Shown here in pieces: positions 36,256 to 45,504 of a DNA stretch of 64,000 bases. How positions within the stretch are numbered: the stretch's first letter is position 1; each line of letters opens with the position of its first letter. Under the pieces are notes generated by a model. That model did no database searches and was not told where the DNA came from. It worked only from the letters and a program-made list of their open reading frames with translations. The stretch comes from Nostoc sp. KVJ3 (GTDB lineage Bacteria > Cyanobacteriota > Cyanobacteriia > Cyanobacteriales > Nostocaceae): assembly GCF_026127265.1 (NCBI RefSeq), contig NZ_WWFG01000001.1, forward strand, positions 868,001 to 932,000, in the 5' to 3' direction. Position numbers and translations under genes: made by a program.

Positions 36256-37218
36256 TTATAACTTAAGAGATGTAGATGCTGGATTCTTGCTGCTAATGGT
36301 TTTTGCCATTTCTAAAAGCCCAAAGACATTCGCTTCCACCGGGTTTTCCAGGATTTTGAAGCCATTCTTTTCTAACAACTTTTTAAATCCTGGTAACAGG
36401 CAGCCTCCACCTATCGCCCAGATTTCATCCCCTTGGTGCTTGGCATCCAGTGTTAGATTCACTACTTTCTTCAAGTATTTTTCATACCAATCTTTTAAAC
36501 TTGCACTATATATATCTTTGATATCGATGTCACGGCTGTACCTGGTATGCCCCATTTCCAGACAAAATCGGATTTTGGAGGCATCCCCGATTTTCCCCCC
36601 ATTTAGATGTTTCATTTTTTGGGAGATATCATCGATGAGAACTTCTACACCGATGGGGTAAGCAGTGTGAACTTCTCGCTGACCCCGGTTGTAACGAGAA
36701 TACAGGGTTGTTCCATTGCCAAAGTCTAAAATTGTTAATTTTTTCGGCAGTTGATGCCCAAATAATGCACCCATCCCCTCTAGCACAACTTTCAGCACTT
36801 CTACTTTCACTTCTGATTGTTTGCCAGCAAGTATCGGCTGATATTCTCCATTTAGTACTTTTTGCAATTCGTTAGCCAGACCAACATCATGTAAGCTGAC
36901 AACTAATTTTAAGTGCCAAGCCTTACGGTGTGGCAGATGTGCCAACGCACCGAATAATGTCAACAACGCATTATTGACTTTGTTTTCATTGTTATCCGTG
37001 TTCCGGTCAAAATGATAACCTGTACGGAAAGCTGATTCCCCGACTGTGTAAGCACTACCGTTAAAAACTACCCTCCCTGGTACATCCTCCATGTCGGCTG
37101 TGGAAATATAGCTGGGGACACGAACAACTTCAAAGCCATCGACTAAAAGTTTTAGGCTTCCGTAACCATTATCAAAGCCAGCAGGAAAAATTTTTTGCAA
37201 GGCGTGAATGTTCGACAT
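36256..37218 (-). CDS. ParM/StbA-like actin ATPase
   Basis: I use the ATG at 37216-37218 (MSNIHALQ) in place of the TTG three codons upstream. The 320-aa product has the actin fold signatures: phosphate 1 FPAGFDNGYGSLKLL, phosphate 2 LTILDFGNGTTLYSR, and the adenosine motif IWAIGGGCLLPGF. ParM polymerises to push plasmid copies apart. A repeat-rich tract lies 145 bp upstream, as parC does for R1 parM. It forms an operon with the ParR-like gene. Confidence 0.85.
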   Translation of the reverse strand: MSNIHALQKIFPAGFDNGYGSLKLLVDGFEVVRVPSYISTADMEDVPGRVVFNGSAYTVGESAFRTGYHFDRNTDNNENKVNNALLTLFGALAHLPHRKAWHLKLVVSLHDVGLANELQKVLNGEYQPILAGKQSEVKVEVLKVVLEGMGALFGHQLPKKLTILDFGNGTTLYSRYNRGQREVHTAYPIGVEVLIDDISQKMKHLNGGKIGDASKIRFCLEMGHTRYSRDIDIKDIYSASLKDWYEKYLKKVVNLTLDAKHQGDEIWAIGGGCLLPGFKKLLEKNGFKILENPVEANVFGLLEMAKTISSKNPASTSLKL

Positions 37219-37363
37219 AGGGATCAAGTCAATACGTTTTGATTTGTGAAAGTTATCTGTTCAGATTATCTAGGGGAGCAGGAAAGCAGGGGAGAGAAGA
37301 ATAACTTGCTATGAGTCTTTCCCCAGAACTCTACCCCTTCCTTCTCTAACCTCAAGAGCTTAT

Positions 37364-37512
37364 CATAGCCCCTTGGGGGTTAAGTGGGGTATAAAATATC
37401 AAACAGCTAAATATACCCCATAAAGCCCCTATAAAGCCCCCACATAGGTGTCAAATTCTCATTAAAGTCCTAATCTATTTTTGGGGTACATATAGCCCCC
37501 ATATAGCCCCCA
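37364..37512. repeat. parC-like direct repeats upstream of ParMR
   Basis: The minus strand shows repeated GGGGCTWTA(T) units: CATAGCCCC (37364), CATAAAGCCCC, TATAAAGCCCCC, CATATAGCCCCC and CATATAGCCCCC (37493-37512), read on the plus strand. Spacing is not fully regular, with GGGGTATA phrases between. Location directly upstream of parM-parR matches a centromere or autoregulatory site bound by ParR. Confidence 0.6.
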
Positions 37513-37860
37513 TCGGAATTTTTGAAATCTTTTCTATGAACGTAGTAGAAATTAACTTACAAAAAATAGAGAAAAAGGAATAGAAAACTTTAGTTGTGGA
37601 TCTAAGCTCACTTAAAAAAATATTTATTCCGAGACGCATAGCGCGAAATACTAAGCGTCCTTGCTTCAATCCCGCGTTTCAAAACGTTGGTTCCCTACAC
37701 CCTCTAAAATAGTTGACTGTTTGATTTATACTCTACTGTCAATGTCTTTGTTATAAGGGAAATACCGAAAACCCTTGAGAAACAGCAACACAGTTGCGTT
37801 TTTCGTACTTCAGGCAAAGGATGAAGGCTAAAAAAGGCGTTTACGCCTGAGCCATCTCAA

Positions 37861-38660
37861 GTGCAACGACTAGAGCGTTCCCCAACTAGGGCTGAACTAG
37901 CTGCCGAGGTAAATAAAATAGAAGCACAGTTAACCCAAATTCAAAAGCTTGGTCAACTGGCTAAACAAAAAATGATTACCACTAACCGGAGGTTGGCGGT
38001 TGCGGTAGCTAAAAAATGTCGCTGGAGTAACCTGGAATTTCTGGATCTGATTGAAGAGGGAGCAATAGGTTTGGTTTTATGCTGTGGAGAAGTTTGACCC
38101 CTAATTGGGGATATAAATTCTCTACCTGTGCATACTGGTGAATTCGGCAGACAATTACAAGAGCAGTTGCAGGACAATCGCGCACAATTCGCTTACCTCA
38201 TGACCTGACCAAAAGATTGATACAAACCAAAAAAGCACACATAGAACTTTTTTCAAAGCTTGGGACGAAAGCCCACAATTACAGAAATTGCTGAGGCTGT
38301 TAACGCATCTCCTAAGCAAAGAAAGCGAATACCTAAGCGCATTTCGTCCGCTAGTCTCTTTAGAGCTAGGAATCTCAGAGGAGCGATAAACTCAACTGCA
38401 AAAGATATTATCTCGGCACAAGAGTACGTTGCCTTAGAATGTCTATGGTCAGATTTGGAGAATTCGTTAGCTCCCTTGAAACCAAATCAACGTCAAGTCT
38501 TAACGTTACAGTTTGGACTGGAGGAACAGGGCAAGCAACTGTAAAACAGATTGCACAAAGGCTCAATCTCAGTCATTCCAAGGTACGCTCTGCTCATGGA
38601 CAAGGAATGAAAGCTTTACGACGTGAGCAAGACAGGATTAAAGATTATTTGGTTTTTTGA
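37861..38660 (+). pseudogene. decayed group 2-type sigma-70 factor
   Basis: Fragments in three frames reassemble a sigma factor: QRLERSPTRAELAAEV, a region-1.2/2 part (MITTNRRLAVAVAKKCRWSN), FSTCAYW-stop-IRQTITRAVAGQ (region 2.3-2.4), GRKPTITEIAEAVNASPKQ (region 3) and QIAQRLNLSHSKVRSAHGQG (region 4). At least three frame changes (near 38090, 38262 and 38515) and one in-frame TGA (38137-38139, where the family has Trp in AYWWIRQ) are present. Dead copy of a plasmid-borne sigma gene. Confidence 0.85.
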
Positions 38661-38667
38661 AACCTAT

Positions 38668-39020
38668 TTATGTCCAAGGAGAAGGAATCGCTATTGTAGA
38701 AAGCACTTCTTCCGTACTCACTCTAATAGCAGTTTGCTCAGAGTTGGGGCATTGAACTTTAACTTGGATGATTGAAGATCGTCCATTATATTCTCCTACT
38801 ACAGGCTCACCCGTAAACTCACAAAGTATCCCCTCTTGGCAGTGTCAGCACTCAAATATAATTCGGCTCACTGCTTTGTCGCAGTCTAGAAATCTCACAT
38901 GCTGAAACCGTTCGGCTGATAATTCTGGTTTGACTCTGCGGGATTCAGGCGAAAGCCATTTGAGTAGTTTAGATAGGCACTCATAGATTACATGGACATC
39001 TCCGGTTCAGTGAACTAAGT
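38668..39020 (-). pseudogene. decayed small gene with in-frame TGA codons
   Basis: A minus frame reads ...LVH-stop-TGDVHVIYECLSK, then KPELSAERFQHVRFLD, RIIFEC-stop-HCQEGILCEF and ends AIPSPWT before TAA at 38668-38670. Two TGA codons interrupt about 115 otherwise continuous codons. It lies just downstream of ParB. Protein not recognised; a Cys-x-x-Cys-like pair flanks the second stop. Probably a pseudogene. Confidence 0.5.
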
Positions 39021-39034
39021 CGGACAAGATAGTA

Positions 39035-40186
39035 TTAGTCCAACTTTTTCCGAATCTCTTTTGCCTTAGCTTCTAATACAGCCAATAAATCTCTCAGTTG
39101 CTCTTGCTGGATATCTTCGACCTTAGTTGCTGAGACATCTCGAATTAGAGAACTGATTTGGTGACTTGGTTTAGGTTTTGTTTCAGGAGCATGTTCAGCA
39201 ATAGTTTGGGCAACTAGAAAACGAGTTTGAGCGACTGTTAGCCTTTCTTGCAAAACTTGTGATGTAGCATCTTGTCGGATTTTAAGAGCTTTAGCTTCTT
39301 CAACTTTTAAATTTTTAGAATTTAGTTTTTGGAGTGATCGGGCATGGTTTGCACCAAGTCCTGATTCTCTAATCGCAATTTTTAAGTCTTCTGAAAGCCG
39401 TAAACAAGGAAAGACATTTGCATCTACTGATGCTGGATTTTGCTGAAAACGTAGTAATAACAGAAGAATACTTTGTTCTATTTCGTCTAAATTAAATTCT
39501 TTAATGCCTTCTGACTGCTCTTTTCTAGTTAAAATAACCAATTCAGTTAACTGGGGCAAAAGTTTTTTTGCGTTTAATCTAGCTATTGCTCTCCTAAGTG
39601 CTCTAACTACTTCTTCCTGTTCAAATTCCAAAGCTAACTTAGCCTGTTGAATCAAACCTTCGGCTAAATCTAGCTCATTCAAGCCTTCTCGGTGAAGACT
39701 AGTTAATAAAGTGCGTGCATGTAATTCCTCTTCAGAAAGAACTTTCTGAAGCATCACTGCATCTAGTGTTTCAATTTCTGGCTGTAACTCTTCTGCAACG
39801 GATCTCCATCTCCGTTCTCCATCAAAAATGATATTTCCCGGTAGTAAAATAATCGGCTGTTGTTGCCCTTCCTCTCTAATGGAAACAGCCATACTCCGAA
39901 TACTATCCGAAGTAAATGTTTGCCTTGCTTGTTTCGGATTGGGTCTTACTTCACTATAGTGAATTTTAAAAATTCCAGATGCTTTCAAATGTTCTCGTAG
40001 GTCTTCAATAGTTTGATTGAGGAGTGTACGTTCTTCTTCAGCAAGCTTTCCCTGTGCTTGTTCATCTTTTAATCTTGTAATCTCTGCCTGTAAATCTTCT
40101 ACTCGTTCTTCAAGCCCAAATATCTGTTGTGAATCAGCAGCAGAAGCAAACATTCCAAGTACACTCGGGTTGTTTAATTTTGTCAT
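39035..40186 (-). CDS. parB: ParB/RepB/Spo0J partition protein
   Basis: The 383-aa product has an N-terminal coiled coil (FGLEERVEDLQAEITRLKDE, residues 20-70) and the ParB nuclease/CTPase core: IHYSEVRPNPKQARQTF, SIREEGQQQPIILLPGN and GERRWRSVAEEL. Its helical middle contains LNELDLAEGLIQQAKL and a HTH-like part. It begins 3 bp after the ParA stop, in ParA-ParB order. Long for the family owing to the coiled coil. Confidence 0.9.
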   Translation of the reverse strand: MTKLNNPSVLGMFASAADSQQIFGLEERVEDLQAEITRLKDEQAQGKLAEEERTLLNQTIEDLREHLKASGIFKIHYSEVRPNPKQARQTFTSDSIRSMAVSIREEGQQQPIILLPGNIIFDGERRWRSVAEELQPEIETLDAVMLQKVLSEEELHARTLLTSLHREGLNELDLAEGLIQQAKLALEFEQEEVVRALRRAIARLNAKKLLPQLTELVILTRKEQSEGIKEFNLDEIEQSILLLLLRFQQNPASVDANVFPCLRLSEDLKIAIRESGLGANHARSLQKLNSKNLKVEEAKALKIRQDATSQVLQERLTVAQTRFLVAQTIAEHAPETKPKPSHQISSLIRDVSATKVEDIQQEQLRDLLAVLEAKAKEIRKKLD

Positions 40187-40189
40187 CGA

Positions 40190-40993
40190 TTAACCTCTTA
40201 TTAGCTTAAGTTCGTTAACTAGTGCATCAACAATTGGCATAAAATCTCCTCTTGCCTCTTTGCCCGGTCTGTAAATCCCCAGAGGTAGCCCTCTACCAGA
40301 AGCATTAAGAATATCAGCTGATTCTCGAATTGGGCTAAAATACTGAATTCCCAAATTCTTACAGACTAGGGGAAGTTCCTCAACAATACTTCTATGCGCT
40401 CCCCAATCACTTTTCCAACGAGTAGGAACTATACCTAATATTTTCGGAGTCGGTTTCAATCTCAGCCGCTTGCAGTTGAAATAGTACCACTCAATCATCG
40501 CCGCAGCACTTTGAGAAGCCTTGTATTCAGGTTGAATGGGAATTAACACGTGGCTAGAAGCTGCAAGAGCAGTCAGTGGTAAAGGCTCTAATGTTGCAGG
40601 ACAATCGATAATTACAAAATCGTGAGATAAGGGATAATCACTCAACCGATCTGCAAGAGTATAAGCTCCACGCAGATCCTTTGAAACTTCCCGAATTGTT
40701 TCGTGTAATTCTTTTCCGCCTTTACAAACTTGAATTTTGTCAATCTTACCTTGCCAAGCTGTAACTAAAGGCCAGTTCCCATTGAAATCTGGATGGTAAA
40801 CATTAGCCATTGTTCCCTGAGTTTTAAATTCTCCTAATCCGCAAAATAATGTCAATGATTCGTTAGGATCGATGTCTAATAGTGCCACTGAATAGCCACG
40901 AACACCCAATTCATACGCAAGATTGTATGAAATAGTACTTTTCGCCACTCCTCCAGCGTTTGTCTCAATCGAAAGGGTCAAATTGGCAGGCAT
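40190..40993 (-). CDS. parA: ParA partition ATPase
   Basis: The open frame extends to 41038, but ATG 40991-40993 starts directly at the P-loop strand with a GAGAAAAAATT ribosome binding site, giving 267 aa. The deviant Walker A is ETNAGGVAKSTISYNLAYEL; Walker A-prime/B parts are VALLDIDPNESLTLF and HDFVIIDCPATLEPL. ParA forms nucleoid-bound gradients that move ParB-parS. Two operator-like palindromes lie just upstream, consistent with autoregulation. Confidence 0.92.
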   Translation of the reverse strand: MPANLTLSIETNAGGVAKSTISYNLAYELGVRGYSVALLDIDPNESLTLFCGLGEFKTQGTMANVYHPDFNGNWPLVTAWQGKIDKIQVCKGGKELHETIREVSKDLRGAYTLADRLSDYPLSHDFVIIDCPATLEPLPLTALAASSHVLIPIQPEYKASQSAAAMIEWYYFNCKRLRLKPTPKILGIVPTRWKSDWGAHRSIVEELPLVCKNLGIQYFSPIRESADILNASGRGLPLGIYRPGKEARGDFMPIVDALVNELKLIRG

Positions 40994-41040
40994 AATTTTT
41001 TCTCTTTCTTGATTACTATATTTCCGACTCCCAGTCATGA

Positions 41041-41089
41041 GATAACGTTATATCAGTTTGTGCAAAGAATTTTGAGATAATGTTATATC
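41041..41089. promoter_or_regulatory. paired palindromes upstream of parA
   Basis: GATAACGTTATATC (41041-41054) and GATAATGTTATATC (41076-41089) are near-identical AT-rich palindrome-centred sites 35 bp apart. They lie between the ParA start and the divergent small ORF. Candidate ParA/ParB operator or parS sites. Confidence 0.55.
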
Positions 41090-41114
41090 ATTTTTCTGAT
41101 TTCTCTAACAAGGA

Positions 41115-41360
41115 TTGCTATCAACACAGATGTTGACTGCAAGTAATATCGACCTAGCGACACAGATTGCCCAGCGTGGAATTGTACACAAAAAGAAATA
41201 TACACCGTCCAAGAGATATTCACTCAGCACTTGCTCAATCAAACAGTTCCGTAGAAAAGCACTATGGCTTTTGTGCAAGCTGGTTATTGAGTATAAAAAC
41301 CAACGGCATAATTCTAGTGTGATTTCAACCTTTAAAGCTGTGTCAATCAGCAGCTATTAA
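41115..41360 (+). CDS. small basic hypothetical protein
   Basis: 81 aa, TTG start (ATG available 15 bp later, MLTASNIDLATQIAQRG). It is divergent from parA. The product is Lys/Arg/Ser-rich with one hydrophobic helix (ALWLLCKLVIEYK). No family recognised; may be spurious. Confidence 0.3.
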   Translation: MLSTQMLTASNIDLATQIAQRGIVHKKKYTPSKRYSLSTCSIKQFRRKALWLLCKLVIEYKNQRHNSSVISTFKAVSISSY

Positions 41361-41637
41361 TGCGACTTTTTTGAGCTTATTGAGAAGAAAAATCTTCTGT
41401 TGACATAATATAACCACCTTGCCATGAAGATTCTACGCTGAACAACAGTCTTTGTTCAAAGTGTACTTGATTGAAGCGGGATAACAATATTCTCTATCTA
41501 CCTAATGTCATTATAAAAAGGGGCGCTGCCAACAAGGAAGTATTTTCAATCCCCTTAGAACTAGCTATTCTCACCTAACCACGAGTAATCGGCTCATTAT
41601 TGCAGTGGTTATTGAGAAGTTACTTGACATCCTCCCA

Positions 41638-41691
41638 CCGCTATACCAGGAGTACCTGATATAGCGGGGGATTCCAAAGATCACTCTTTGG
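41638..41691 (-). ncRNA. right-end hairpins, likely 3-prime part of TnpB omega-RNA
   Basis: Two strong stem-loops overlapping and following the tnpB stop match the position and shape of the scaffold of TnpB guide RNA in the IS605 group. The guide would be the flanking DNA beyond TCAA (41624 downward). The sequence shows the hairpins; the RNA is inferred. Confidence 0.6.
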
Positions 41692-42892
41692 GTTTCCTCT
41701 TTCCACGACCCGACTTACTTGGAGGGATTTCTCCACCCATGCAGAGGTCGATGTCTCCAGAGGCGATTAACGTTCCTGTGTGCCCCACAGTACGGAGTCC
41801 AATCTCAAGTATGTTCCGCGCCGCGTTCCAGTCCCGGTCAAGGGTTAGCCCACAACGAGGACAAACATGAGTTCTAGTGCTAAGAGATTTTTTAACAACT
41901 TCACGACAGTTAGAACAATTCTGGCTAGTGAAATGGGGCGGGACTGCAACAGTTACCACGCCAAACACTTTACCGAAATATTCAACCCATTCACGAAACA
42001 GCGACCACGATGCATCACTAATTGACTTAGCAATCGCGTGATTCTTGACCATATTCCGCACCATCAAATCTTCATACACCACGAGGTCGTTAGACTTCAC
42101 TACGCACTTTGCTGTTTTTACAGCAAAGTCTTTACGCTGGCGACTTACTTTGAGGTGTTTACGAGCAAGTTTATTTCTAAACTTGACTCTGTTGTTGGAA
42201 CCTTTTTTGGACTTAGACAAACGACGTTGCAACCGCTTCAAAGACTTTTCTGATTTGCGAAGATGTCTAGGGTTAGCAACTGTTTCCCCGTTACTATCTG
42301 TATAGAAGTGGTTCAATCCCACATCAATACCAATAGTTTTACCAGTTGGTTCTCGTTTTTCAATGCGTTCTTGAGCAATACAAAACTGGGCGTAGTACCC
42401 ATCGGCACGACGCACAACCCGCACCCTCTTAAACTGTTTAAGTTGGTAGAAGTGCAGGTCACGGGTTCCCCAGAGCTTGAAGGTTCCTGCCTTAAATCCG
42501 TCACTAAAAGTGATATACCTGCGGTCTTCGGAGAGTCGCCAGCCACAGGTTTTGTACTCAACAGAACCATGCGTTTGCTCTTTCTTAAACTTTGGAAAAC
42601 CCTTCTTTCCAGGCTTACTTTTCTTGCAATTATCAAAGAACTGAGCAATTGCAGACCACGCTCTTTCTGCACTGGCTTGACGAGCCATCGAGTTCAGCTT
42701 GGATACCCAAGGGAACTCAGTATTAGCAGCAAGGACAGCACAGAACTTACTCAAGTCATATCGCCCAATTCCTCTATTTTCTATCCAGTATCTAAGGCAG
42801 CTATTACGAACGAAACGAGCAGTTCTAATTGCTTCATCAAGCTTTCGGTACTGCTCGTTAAGTCCTTCAAGTTTTGCCTCAAATACTAACAT
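41681..42892 (-). CDS. tnpB: TnpB RNA-guided nuclease
   Basis: The open frame extends to 42946, but the ATG at 42890-42892 (MLVFEAKLEGLNEQ) is the natural start, giving 403 aa. RuvC-like catalytic residues are visible: Asp in IGIDVGLNHF, Glu in DLVVYEDLMVRNM and Asp in LTLDRDWNAARN. A zinc finger is formed by NCSNCREV and HVCPRCGL. Length is typical for TnpB. All catalytic motifs are intact, so the nuclease is likely functional. Confidence 0.92.
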   Translation of the reverse strand: MLVFEAKLEGLNEQYRKLDEAIRTARFVRNSCLRYWIENRGIGRYDLSKFCAVLAANTEFPWVSKLNSMARQASAERAWSAIAQFFDNCKKSKPGKKGFPKFKKEQTHGSVEYKTCGWRLSEDRRYITFSDGFKAGTFKLWGTRDLHFYQLKQFKRVRVVRRADGYYAQFCIAQERIEKREPTGKTIGIDVGLNHFYTDSNGETVANPRHLRKSEKSLKRLQRRLSKSKKGSNNRVKFRNKLARKHLKVSRQRKDFAVKTAKCVVKSNDLVVYEDLMVRNMVKNHAIAKSISDASWSLFREWVEYFGKVFGVVTVAVPPHFTSQNCSNCREVVKKSLSTRTHVCPRCGLTLDRDWNAARNILEIGLRTVGHTGTLIASGDIDLCMGGEIPPSKSGRGKRKPKE

Positions 42893-42978
42893 ATTTACGT
42901 CAGATATATTGACGTAAATTATTTCATAGATTTGCGAAAAACTCAACTATTTCCTTTCCTCACTGACCCTCGGTCAGT

Positions 42979-43172
42979 TATGGTCAGGAACGTCTCGTTT
43001 TTCGCCCTCGATTCATGAGGCAGCGCGTTGGGCGGCTCCGCCGACTTGAAGCGACTGCCGTCTCGCCGCCAAATCACAGATTATGGCGGGAGCCTTCTCT
43101 CCGATTTAGGTAAAAAGCATCCCAGAAGTGTAGTTGCAGTCCTTGTAACTACACTACTTTTTTCTCAGCTAA
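42979..43172. other. intergenic region with dispersed cyanobacterial repeat
   Basis: The stretch contains GCGCGTTGGGCGGCTCCGCC and GACTTGAAGCGACTG, a phrase common among cyanobacterial intergenic repeats. Next to the actin-like gene stop the minus strand reads TTTGAT, a possible TnpB target-type motif (TTGAT). No gene. Confidence 0.5.
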
Positions 43173-44408
43173 TCAAACATTCTCGTTCACAGCAATAAAG
43201 GTATTAGGTCGCTCACAAGGCGTAAAATTATACTTAGGTTTAACTTCTTCATCTGTACTACCTTCAGCGGATTTAGTTAGCAGTACAACCTCAGAGCGGG
43301 TATAACCAGTCAACTCATCAAACTGAATAATCATATACTGGTAGAGCGCCCAGACATCCGCCATCCGATTGCCAATACTAGAAGATATCTCATCAGGTAT
43401 AAAAATGTTACCGTGCCAGGATATCTTAATTCCCTCTTTCTGGAAGTAAGTGTCTATTTCTGGACGAATGTAATCCGCAGTCCCTCCGCAAAACACCAGT
43501 TCTTCAATATCCTCATCCATCTTCGAGCGCAACCATCTGACGATCGCACGCCAATATTCATCTCTAGCAAGCAATAAAGCCTTGGACATCGACTCGCCAT
43601 CAAGTTGAATTTCATCACCTTTGCGCTTGCGTGAGAGTTTCTGCATCACCTGGGGGTCACAATTAACTCCAGCTTCTACCAACACCTCGATAATATTGGG
43701 ATTATCAGGGCTTAGTCCCGATGTCTTGGAAGTAAAATTATTCACCAGCCAAGACATACCAAAATTACTGGTTATTCCCGCGCCAATTGAACCACTCCTA
43801 AAGGTGAAAATACTTGCGTTGCGATAACCAAGCATCACATACATAGAAGCAGGCATATTATTGCCAAGCGATCGCCTACGGTGAAAAAATATCCCACTAC
43901 CCTCAGAAGCTGCATCATAACGAAGCATTTTTACCCGCATCTTACCTGCTGGTGTATCAAATCCTTGAAACGCATCCTTCAACCGCACTTGTAACTGTTC
44001 CTTGTCTTGCATTTCACCGGGCGGCAGCAGGACACTCAAGTAAGCTGCAACATCATTACCCAGGTTCAACTTCTCTTTAGCCAGCCAAAATGCACCACAA
44101 ATTTTAGGGACTGCTAATTCGTACTTTAGCTCCTTCAGCTGCGATATACCCCCAAACCGACGACGGGCAAGCTCTCCCAAGGCGCAATACTCATCACCTA
44201 TTCCTACCCAAGTACGAGATTCAGGATTACCTTCTTGTTGAATGCTCTCAATCGAAGCTTTAGCAATATCTGCTACTTCTGAGTCGAAAAGTAAAACAAC
44301 AGGCTTTCCCTCTGGATACTCTTGAACGATCGCCTTGGTTTTACTTGCACCCATGTCAATCGTAATTACTACCTTTTTTACGTCTGTTTTCTCCTTAGTT
44401 TTGGGCAT
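43173..44408 (-). CDS. plasmid actin-like ATPase (third partition/cytoskeletal module)
   Basis: The 411-aa product has actin-family signatures: phosphate 1 VVITIDMGASKTKAIVQEY, a central LGYRNASIFTFRSGSIGAGI (phosphate 2-like) and adenosine motif EELVFCGGTADYIRPE. It is longer than, and not obviously close to, the ParM-like product at 36.3-37.2 kb. The tail (KSAEGSTDEEVKPKYNF) looks disordered. No adaptor gene is adjacent. Role in segregation or DNA positioning is inferred from family. Confidence 0.75.
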   Translation of the reverse strand: MPKTKEKTDVKKVVITIDMGASKTKAIVQEYPEGKPVVLLFDSEVADIAKASIESIQQEGNPESRTWVGIGDEYCALGELARRRFGGISQLKELKYELAVPKICGAFWLAKEKLNLGNDVAAYLSVLLPPGEMQDKEQLQVRLKDAFQGFDTPAGKMRVKMLRYDAASEGSGIFFHRRRSLGNNMPASMYVMLGYRNASIFTFRSGSIGAGITSNFGMSWLVNNFTSKTSGLSPDNPNIIEVLVEAGVNCDPQVMQKLSRKRKGDEIQLDGESMSKALLLARDEYWRAIVRWLRSKMDEDIEELVFCGGTADYIRPEIDTYFQKEGIKISWHGNIFIPDEISSSIGNRMADVWALYQYMIIQFDELTGYTRSEVVLLTKSAEGSTDEEVKPKYNFTPCERPNTFIAVNENV

Positions 44409-45298
44409 ATCTTTATCTTTTATTACCTTTTACTATCGTTCCCAATTTAACCGAAATGGGAAAAATACTGTGGTGCAAAACACTTTCTTTACAGGGTTTA
44501 ACAGCTTTTTTACATAGAAAGTGCGTAGAAAAAAACTATTACGGCGATGTTCTTCGATGGCGCTACAGCATTCATAAGCTAATCGTCATTCATTTTTCCA
44601 GAATGATTCGCTTGTAGTAAGGGCTTTAGCCCTACTTTTATGCAACTTAAATGCTGATTAGCTTACTCAACTCCATTGAGTAGAGAGTCCACTGCAAACT
44701 GCCAGCAACCAAGTTCAAATTGCCACGGGGCTAACTGAAGTACCTCCATAGCACTAATACCAAATCCAAACCGTAGATTCTAAGTACACTAATGTACTAA
44801 AAACTGCTTTAATATTCACTGTCAAATCACCTCCTAAATCATGACTAAATTACCCCAATCACACCCAAATTCTGTATCAACTAAAAGTTGAATTATTAAA
44901 CAAAATTAGCTTTTTGGCTGTAATTCAAACAATGTGATTGTCATCATTACACCCCGTATTACCTCAACCATCCCCGCAATTACCCCAGTAAAAAGTATCG
45001 TTATTGTGGAGTCTTGGGCAATAACAATAACAAGGTATGTCAGATGGGGTCAATTACACATTTGCTTTGCTGTCAAATTTTTGATCGCAGCTTTTACAGA
45101 TGAGATACATGAAGTGATTATTCCAGGCGATCGCATTTCAGGAGATATTGCCGACAGCAACAGACAAGACAAGGATAGGAATTACACAAGTCTCACAAGC
45201 GAAAGCAGAGAATATGCTTTTTTCCAACACCTAGAATAATCCACAAAATGATTGATCTTGGGATAATAGAAAGATAATTTCGGGCTGCAAGTTGCCTC
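44409..45298. other. long intergenic region without a supported gene
   Basis: It contains the palindrome-rich phrase AGGGCTTTAGCCCT (44620 area), a HIP1 site, and AT-rich promoter-like DNA upstream of the actin-like gene. A 101-codon open frame at 44934-45239 has amino-acid composition unlike a globular protein and no start context; I do not call it. Confidence 0.5.
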
Positions 45299-45475
45299 AT
45301 GTCCCCAAAATCCATCATTCAACTCACCGAGAATCTAAAATCTTTGTACATCAAAACAGCCCCAAAATTAAAGGGAAGTGACCGACGACAATTCATGGCA
45401 GAAGTTGTCAAAGGATTAGGGATAGGTGGACAGACACTAGTGGAACAAGAGTTAGGATGGAACCGTCGGACTATC
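45299..45475 (+). pseudogene. ISAzo13-type transposase, N-terminal fragment
   Basis: The first 59 codons (LYIKTAPKLKGSDRRQFMAE, GIGGQTLVEQELGWNRRTI) match the start of ISAzo13-family transposases. Similarity ends at about 45475; after that the DNA belongs to the next gene block. The remaining transposase is missing, so this marks a rearrangement junction. Confidence 0.75.
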
Positions 45476-45504
45476 CATTTTTTTAGTCATTGGTTACTCC
45501 TTTG

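Larger units (their letters stand above)
41624..42978 (-). mobile_element. IS200/IS605-group (IS1341-type) element carrying tnpB only
   Basis: The right end is well defined: below the tnpB stop lie the hairpins CCAAAGA-TCAC-TCTTTGG (41674-41691) and CCGCTATA...TATAGCGG with an inner CAGG-AGTA-CCTG stem (41638-41667), followed by GGATGTCAA (minus strand), ending at TCAA as in ISDra2-like right ends. On the left are palindrome TTTACGTCA-N7-TGACGTAAA (42894-42918) and hairpin ACTGACC-CTC-GGTCAGT (42962-42978). The exact left cleavage site was not resolved. No tnpA is present. Confidence 0.75.

Noticed and set aside
37364..37512. CRISPR array
   Set aside because: Units are short, unevenly spaced and next to parMR; no cas gene or spacer-like unique segments.
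38137..39020. UGA decoded as tryptophan
   Set aside because: Intact genes nearby use TGA as a stop (e.g. holA, overlapping holB), and the sigma gene also has several frame changes, so these are pseudogenes.
42894..42918. Classical operator for a separate regulator at the TnpB start
   Set aside because: The palindrome is just upstream of the tnpB ATG; a structural role in the element end is as likely, and no regulator is present.
44934..45239. 101-codon plus-strand ORF
   Set aside because: Composition is odd, no domain, no ribosome binding site, and no homologous pattern; likely chance.
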